The notes beneath the pieces were generated by a model. It ran no database searches, was not told where the DNA came from, and saw only the letters and a program-made list of their open reading frames with translations. DNA of 63,496 nt, from assembly GCA_040182905.1 (NCBI GenBank), contig JARQWU010000030.1:1-63496 (forward strand), written 5' to 3'. The position numbers and the translations under genes were made by a program. Positions 59,857 to 63,496 of the stretch are shown here, one piece after another; position 1 is the first letter of the stretch, and each line of letters starts with the position of its first letter. The stretch comes from Barthelona sp. PAP020 (lineage: Eukaryota > Metamonada: BaSk clade).

Positions 59857-60687
59857 ATGCCTGAACTTATTGAAGTGGAATATGATTTATCAACTGGTAT
59901 TGAATGGCCTACAAATACCATAATTTCTGATGTTGGATTTGCAGAAGAAGCTAATGCTGCTTATCGTGAACAAATGGAAGATGCTCACGTTATGGGATAT
60001 ATGCCTGATGGTGAGTCTACTTTTTTTGCTGTTTATGATGGACATGGTGGTGTTGATGCTTCATTATTGGCTGAAAAGCATTTGCATAATGAATTTTTCA
60101 GAGCTTTAGCCGACAATAACACCATAAAAAATAGTTTTGAGATTGCTTTCAAGCGTGTTGATGATATTATGGAAAAAAAAGATATTCGTTACAAAGGTAC
60201 CACAGCAGTTTGTTTGTACATTCATAAAGATGCTTCCGACACCAAACGTTTGGATGTAGCGCATGTTGGTGATTCATTTGCCGTCGTTTTCTCTCAATTG
60301 GACAATAACAGAGGATATACTGCCAATAATTTGACTCCACCTCATCGTCCCAGTGATCCAGCTGAACGTACAATGATTACCCAACGTGGTGGTTACATTG
60401 TTTTTGATCGTGTTAACTCAATTTTATCTGTTACCCGAGCATTAGGAGATTTTGGTTTGAAACCACCAGTTTCTGGTGAACCTGTTCACTCTACATATGA
60501 AATAGGTCCCAATGATAAGTGGATTATTGTTGCTTGTGATGGTTTATGGGATTTTGTTGAATTTGAAGATGTTGCTGAAGTTTTAAAGCGTTGTAAAACT
60601 GCTTCTGAAGCTGCTTCAAGCCTTAAAGCTCTTGCGTTAGATAGTAGAACATCTGATAACGTTTCAGTTATTGCTTTGAAGTTATAA
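59857..60687 (+). CDS. PP2C-family (PPM) serine/threonine phosphatase
   Basis: 276 residues, a compact complete PPM catalytic domain. Motifs in order: YREQMEDAHV (near 35), FAVYDGHGG (near 60), VAHVGDSFAV (near 135), SVTRALGDFG (near 190), VACDGLWDF (near 225) and SDNVSVIAL at the end (near 265). The metal-binding aspartates of the DGHGG, DG and DN motifs are all present, so an active Mg/Mn-dependent phosphatase is expected. There are no targeting domains. The substrate is not predictable. It starts at ATG 59857. Confidence 0.92.
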   Translation: MPELIEVEYDLSTGIEWPTNTIISDVGFAEEANAAYREQMEDAHVMGYMPDGESTFFAVYDGHGGVDASLLAEKHLHNEFFRALADNNTIKNSFEIAFKRVDDIMEKKDIRYKGTTAVCLYIHKDASDTKRLDVAHVGDSFAVVFSQLDNNRGYTANNLTPPHRPSDPAERTMITQRGGYIVFDRVNSILSVTRALGDFGLKPPVSGEPVHSTYEIGPNDKWIIVACDGLWDFVEFEDVAEVLKRCKTASEAASSLKALALDSRTSDNVSVIALKL

Positions 60688-60947
60688 TGAATTGTCAATT
60701 TCTGTCATTTTGTATATCAATAAATAGTTTTTTCACAATTGGTTTTTATTCATAAAACATTATAAATTGAAGGTTTATTAGTGTTTTTTTTAAGTTATCT
60801 GCTTTATGATTGATTGTTTTCAGTCTGAAAACAATCAAAGAAACTTAATAATTTTTCAAAGAATTAACTCAATTAATATTTCTTTGTGTGTTTTGCTCCT
60901 CAATAAATGTTTTTTTTTGGAAATACTTTTTTTTTGTTTTGAAAGAG

Positions 60948-61883
60948 ATGTCAAATAACAACAAACCTATTGTTGTAATTTGTGTAGGTATGGCAGGTGC
61001 TGGAAAGACTACTTTCATGCAAAGATTGAATGCCCATGTTCATGAAAATTCCATACCTTCCTATTTTATCAATCTTGATCCTGCTGTTTTAGAATTACCA
61101 TATAATTGTAATATCGATATTAGAGGTAGTGTTGATTATTCTGCTGTCATGAATGATTATCGTTTGGGTCCAAATGGTGCCATTATGACTTCTCTCAATC
61201 TCTTTGCCACAAAATTTGATCAAGTATTAGGAATTCTTAAACATAGGGCTGAAACTTCAGAGCTGAAATATATTTTCGTTGACACACCAGGTCAAATTGA
61301 AATGTTCACATGGTCTGCATCTGGTTCAATAATTACTGAATTATTGGCTTCAGAATTTCCAACTGTTATTTCTTATGTTGTTGATACACCAAGAGTTGTG
61401 TCTCCAATTACATTCATGTCTTCCATTCTTTATGCATGCTCTATTTTATATCGTTCAAAGCTACCTTTAATTCTCACTCTTAATAAATGTGATATTCAAG
61501 ATGGTGGATTCATAAGAGATTATCTCACTGATTACGATACATTGCATGAAGCTTTTGATAATGAACAATCTTATATGGCATCTTTATCCAGATCTATGGC
61601 TTTAGCTTTGGAAGAATTTTACACAACGCTGCCTTTTGTCGAATGTTCTGCTAAAACTGGTGAAGGAATGATTGAGTTCTTTGATGAACTTGATTTGCTC
61701 AGAAAAAAATATAATGAAGAATATTTATCATTTTTAGAGGATAGAAAGCAAAAAAAAGAAGAAGAAAAAGAAAAGGAAAAGCAACGGCAGTTGGAAAAGC
61801 TTGCAAATGATATACAAGGGATGCAAGAGCCGGTGAAGGAAGCATTGAAGCTACCTGAGGGCGATTTAGATTTGTTGGATTAG
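60948..61883 (+). CDS. GPN1: GPN-loop GTPase 1 (XAB1/Npa3)
   Basis: 311 residues from ATG 60948; the 20 upstream codons begin with TTG and look like leader. The G1 loop is GMAGAGKTTF (near 14). The family Gly-Pro-Asn loop is LGPNGAIMTSLNLF (near 77). FVDTPGQIEMFTWSASG covers G3, NKCD is G4, and ECSAKTGEG is G5. After the GTPase domain comes a charged helix (KKEEEKEKEKQRQLEKLAND) and an acidic C-terminus. GPN1, with GPN3, is needed for assembly and nuclear import of RNA polymerase II. The match to the family is high throughout. Confidence 0.95.
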   Translation: MSNNNKPIVVICVGMAGAGKTTFMQRLNAHVHENSIPSYFINLDPAVLELPYNCNIDIRGSVDYSAVMNDYRLGPNGAIMTSLNLFATKFDQVLGILKHRAETSELKYIFVDTPGQIEMFTWSASGSIITELLASEFPTVISYVVDTPRVVSPITFMSSILYACSILYRSKLPLILTLNKCDIQDGGFIRDYLTDYDTLHEAFDNEQSYMASLSRSMALALEEFYTTLPFVECSAKTGEGMIEFFDELDLLRKKYNEEYLSFLEDRKQKKEEEKEKEKQRQLEKLANDIQGMQEPVKEALKLPEGDLDLLD

Positions 61884-62080
61884 TCAATACATAAATATTT
61901 GTTTCACATATTATTTTTTTATAAAATATTGAAATACAAGTGTCAAAGGTAATAATACCAGAAATTGCAGAGAATTAACAGATGGGAAAAGAAGAAGATC
62001 AAACAAAAAAAAATAAAAAGTTGGAAAAATTGACAAAAAATATTTTTCTTTATTCTTTACATTAGAACGTTAGCTTAAAG

Positions 62081-62632
62081 ATGGTATGAAAATCAATTTA
62101 CTTATCTAATATTAAGTCCGATTCGAATCCTATGAGAGATATTGTCATTGAAAAACTTTGCCTCAACATTTGTGTTGGTGAAAAGGGTGATAAGGTTACA
62201 AAGGCCGCTCAAGTTTTAAAACAAATTTCCAATCAAGAAGTTGTCTTAGGTTCTGCTCGTATTACCCAAAAAGGTTGGGGTGTTCGTCGTTGTGATAAGA
62301 TTTCTGCTTATGTCACTATTCGTGGTGCTCTTGCCGAAGAAATTATGAAGAAGGGTCTCGCTGTTAAAGAATTCGAACTCCCTGCCGAAGCTTTCCATCA
62401 AGATGGTAACTTTGGTTTTGGTATTGAAGAACACATCGATCTTGGTTTACCTTATGATCCTTCTACTGGTATCTATGGTATGGATTTCATCGTTGTCCTT
62501 GCTCGTCGTGGTAAGCGTGTTCAACGCCGTAAACGTGCTCGCGCTAAAATTGGTATCCATCACAAAATCTCCGCTGATGAAGCCAAGGCCTGGTTTGTTG
62601 AAAAATTCGGTGGTCAAATCTATGGTAACTAA
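62081..62632 (+). CDS. RPL11: Ribosomal protein L11 (uL5), intron after the start codon
   Basis: Two exons: exon 1 is only the ATG (62081-62083) and exon 2 is 62117-62632, giving 172 residues. The spliced N-terminus reads MSDSNPMRDIVIEKLCLNIC, matching the usual uL5 start in which MR(D/E) is preceded by a short Ser/Asn/Pro segment. Later conserved segments are CVGEKGDKVTKAAQVL, GNFGFGIEEHIDLG and YDPSTGIYGMDF. uL5 lies in the central protuberance of the 60S subunit beside 5S rRNA. Codon use is the most biased in the window (frequent GGT, CGT, GCT and CTC), as expected for high expression. An unspliced start at the internal ATG 62132 would drop only the first six residues. Confidence 0.93.
62084..62116 (+). 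other. Spliceosomal intron of RPL11, 33 nt
   Basis: Starts GTATGA and ends TATCTAATATTAAG. CTAAT is the likely branch site, six bases before the splice, nearly the same 3' motif as in CFAP20. It interrupts the gene immediately after ATG. Confidence 0.82.
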
Positions 62633-62803
62633 TCGTTTATCTTCTCGTTTAAGTCATAAATACGGACATATGTTCTAGAATTTTATTTTGTTTTTTTATC
62701 TTTCTGTTGTCTGCTTTTTGATGGTTTTTAAGTGGATTATTTGATTTGTTTTTGGCGTCTTGGTATTTATTCCATTTTTTTTAATTGTTCTGACATGCAA
62801 TAG
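62633..62803. other. RPL11 3' region
   Basis: About 170 T-rich bases after the RPL11 stop. Nothing else seen. Confidence 0.5.
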
Positions 62804-63175
62804 TTGATAACTAAAGCTGAAATTACAGCTTGTTTGCAGAATCAAATTCAAAAATTGAAAACCGAAGTTACAAAGATGTCAACACAAGTTTTTAGATTAA
62901 TAAACCAATCAAAAAAAATGCTTGAAAATAAAATCAAGTCAAATTGTATTGACCATTCAGAATTTTCATTTGAAACTGATGAAACAATAATGAACAATCA
63001 TTCAAGCTTGAATAAGTCGATTATATATGCAAGCAGTGCTTCTGTTGAAATTTTACTTGATTCTTCAGCAAATGAAAATTTTAAATTATTAGAGAGCTGC
63101 AAAGTTTTTATCCAATCAGACCAAATTGAAGCAAAATATGGTTTTGAAACCAAAAGAAACTTAAAGAATCATTAA
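62804..63175 (+). CDS. Hypothetical coiled-coil ORF, start uncertain
   Basis: An open frame of 123 codons begins after TAG 62801-62803 and has no ATG until 62879 (MSTQVFRLINQ). The pre-ATG part (LQNQIQKLKTEVTKMS) already looks like coiled coil, which suggests a missing upstream exon or an internal start. It ends at TAA after RNLKNH. A Lys/Asn-rich open stretch at 63187-63453 (KEKQSKNKKQFTKQMFKK) follows directly and could be a second exon. No family is recognised; a short spindle- or flagellum-type helical protein is conceivable. Confidence 0.35.
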   Translation: MITKAEITACLQNQIQKLKTEVTKMSTQVFRLINQSKKMLENKIKSNCIDHSEFSFETDETIMNNHSSLNKSIIYASSASVEILLDSSANENFKLLESCKVFIQSDQIEAKYGFETKRNLKNH

Positions 63176-63496
63176 TTAGTTTATTTTTGTGCATTTGCAG
63201 ATTTATTCATTTTGTCGTTTGTAAACAAAACAATATTTTCTTTCAAGTTTTTTTTTTTCAAAGTTTACCTATCGTATTTAATAAATTAAAAGAAAAGCAA
63301 TCAAAAAATAAAAAACAATTTACAAAACAAATGTTTAAAAAATGTGAAAGTTGGAAAAGTAAAAAAAAAACAAATAAACAACTCAATGCTTTGGTAAATT
63401 CTCTTTCCACATTTTTTGCATCATATTGTACAAAGGAGTTGTCAAACCCATAAAATAGTGAGAAGAATTTGTAGATTTGAAAATTTTGGGATCAAA

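Noticed and set aside
63187-63453. 88-codon Lys-rich ORF at the window end
   Set aside because: It has no reliable start and low-complexity composition; it may be a second exon of the preceding ORF, so it is mentioned there and not called separately.

Overview
This is a nuclear segment from a unicellular, flagellated eukaryote. It is AT-rich (near 30% GC in most genes by hand count), gene-dense and intron-poor, and I could not place it taxonomically. The eukaryotic assignment rests on RPL11, SRP72, GPN1, Fip1, Nup98 and VPS13-type genes and on spliceosomal introns. BBS4, CFAP20 and a Fuzzy-like gene point to a cilium with a BBSome. TAA, TAG and TGA all appear as stops. I can reconstruct three introns, of 40, 34 and 33 nt. 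They begin GTAT and carry CTAAC or CTAAT a few bases before the 3' AG. One lies directly after the start codon of RPL11.

Layout. 0.4-1.7 kb: decayed WD-repeat gene. 1.8-14.3 kb: a MalY/PatB-like PLP enzyme convergent with a 3,496-residue non-ribosomal peptide synthetase. 14.6-20.8 kb: a kinesin-14-like protein with a degraded ATP site, an unknown gene, a membrane metallophosphoesterase and Fip1. 21.0-25.0 kb: CFAP20, then BBS4 and SRP72 divergent from a 49-bp gap. 25.2-29.1 kb: small unknown genes and a Fuzzy-like protein. 29.2-37.7 kb: a repeat-rich stretch with a large inverted repeat, an ankyrin gene built of near-identical 99-bp units, a third copy of the repeat, tRNA-Thr(UGU), and a tyrosine-recombinase (DIRS/Ngaro-type) retroelement with one intact polyprotein. 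38.5-47.2 kb: a long acidic protein, an intact WD-repeat gene, a pseudokinase, a Dbf4-like zinc-finger protein, an inactive cathepsin-like membrane protein and a small membrane protein. 47.2-56.5 kb: a VPS13-like gene split by one in-frame TAG, Nup98 ending exactly at its autocleavage site, and a second decayed WD-repeat gene. 57.0-63.5 kb: farnesyl diphosphate synthase, an unknown protein, PP2C, GPN1, RPL11 and a coiled-coil ORF.

The most notable points are these. (1) The NRPS has a predicted D-Ser module whose adenylation core is far more GC-rich than its flanks, as if swapped in. (2) The ankyrin protein and all three WD-repeat genes share an undescribed C-terminal module of about 80 residues. 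(3) Three separate proteins keep an enzyme fold without its catalytic residues: a kinesin, a kinase and a cysteine protease. (4) A tRNA gene sits directly beside the tyrosine-recombinase retroelement.
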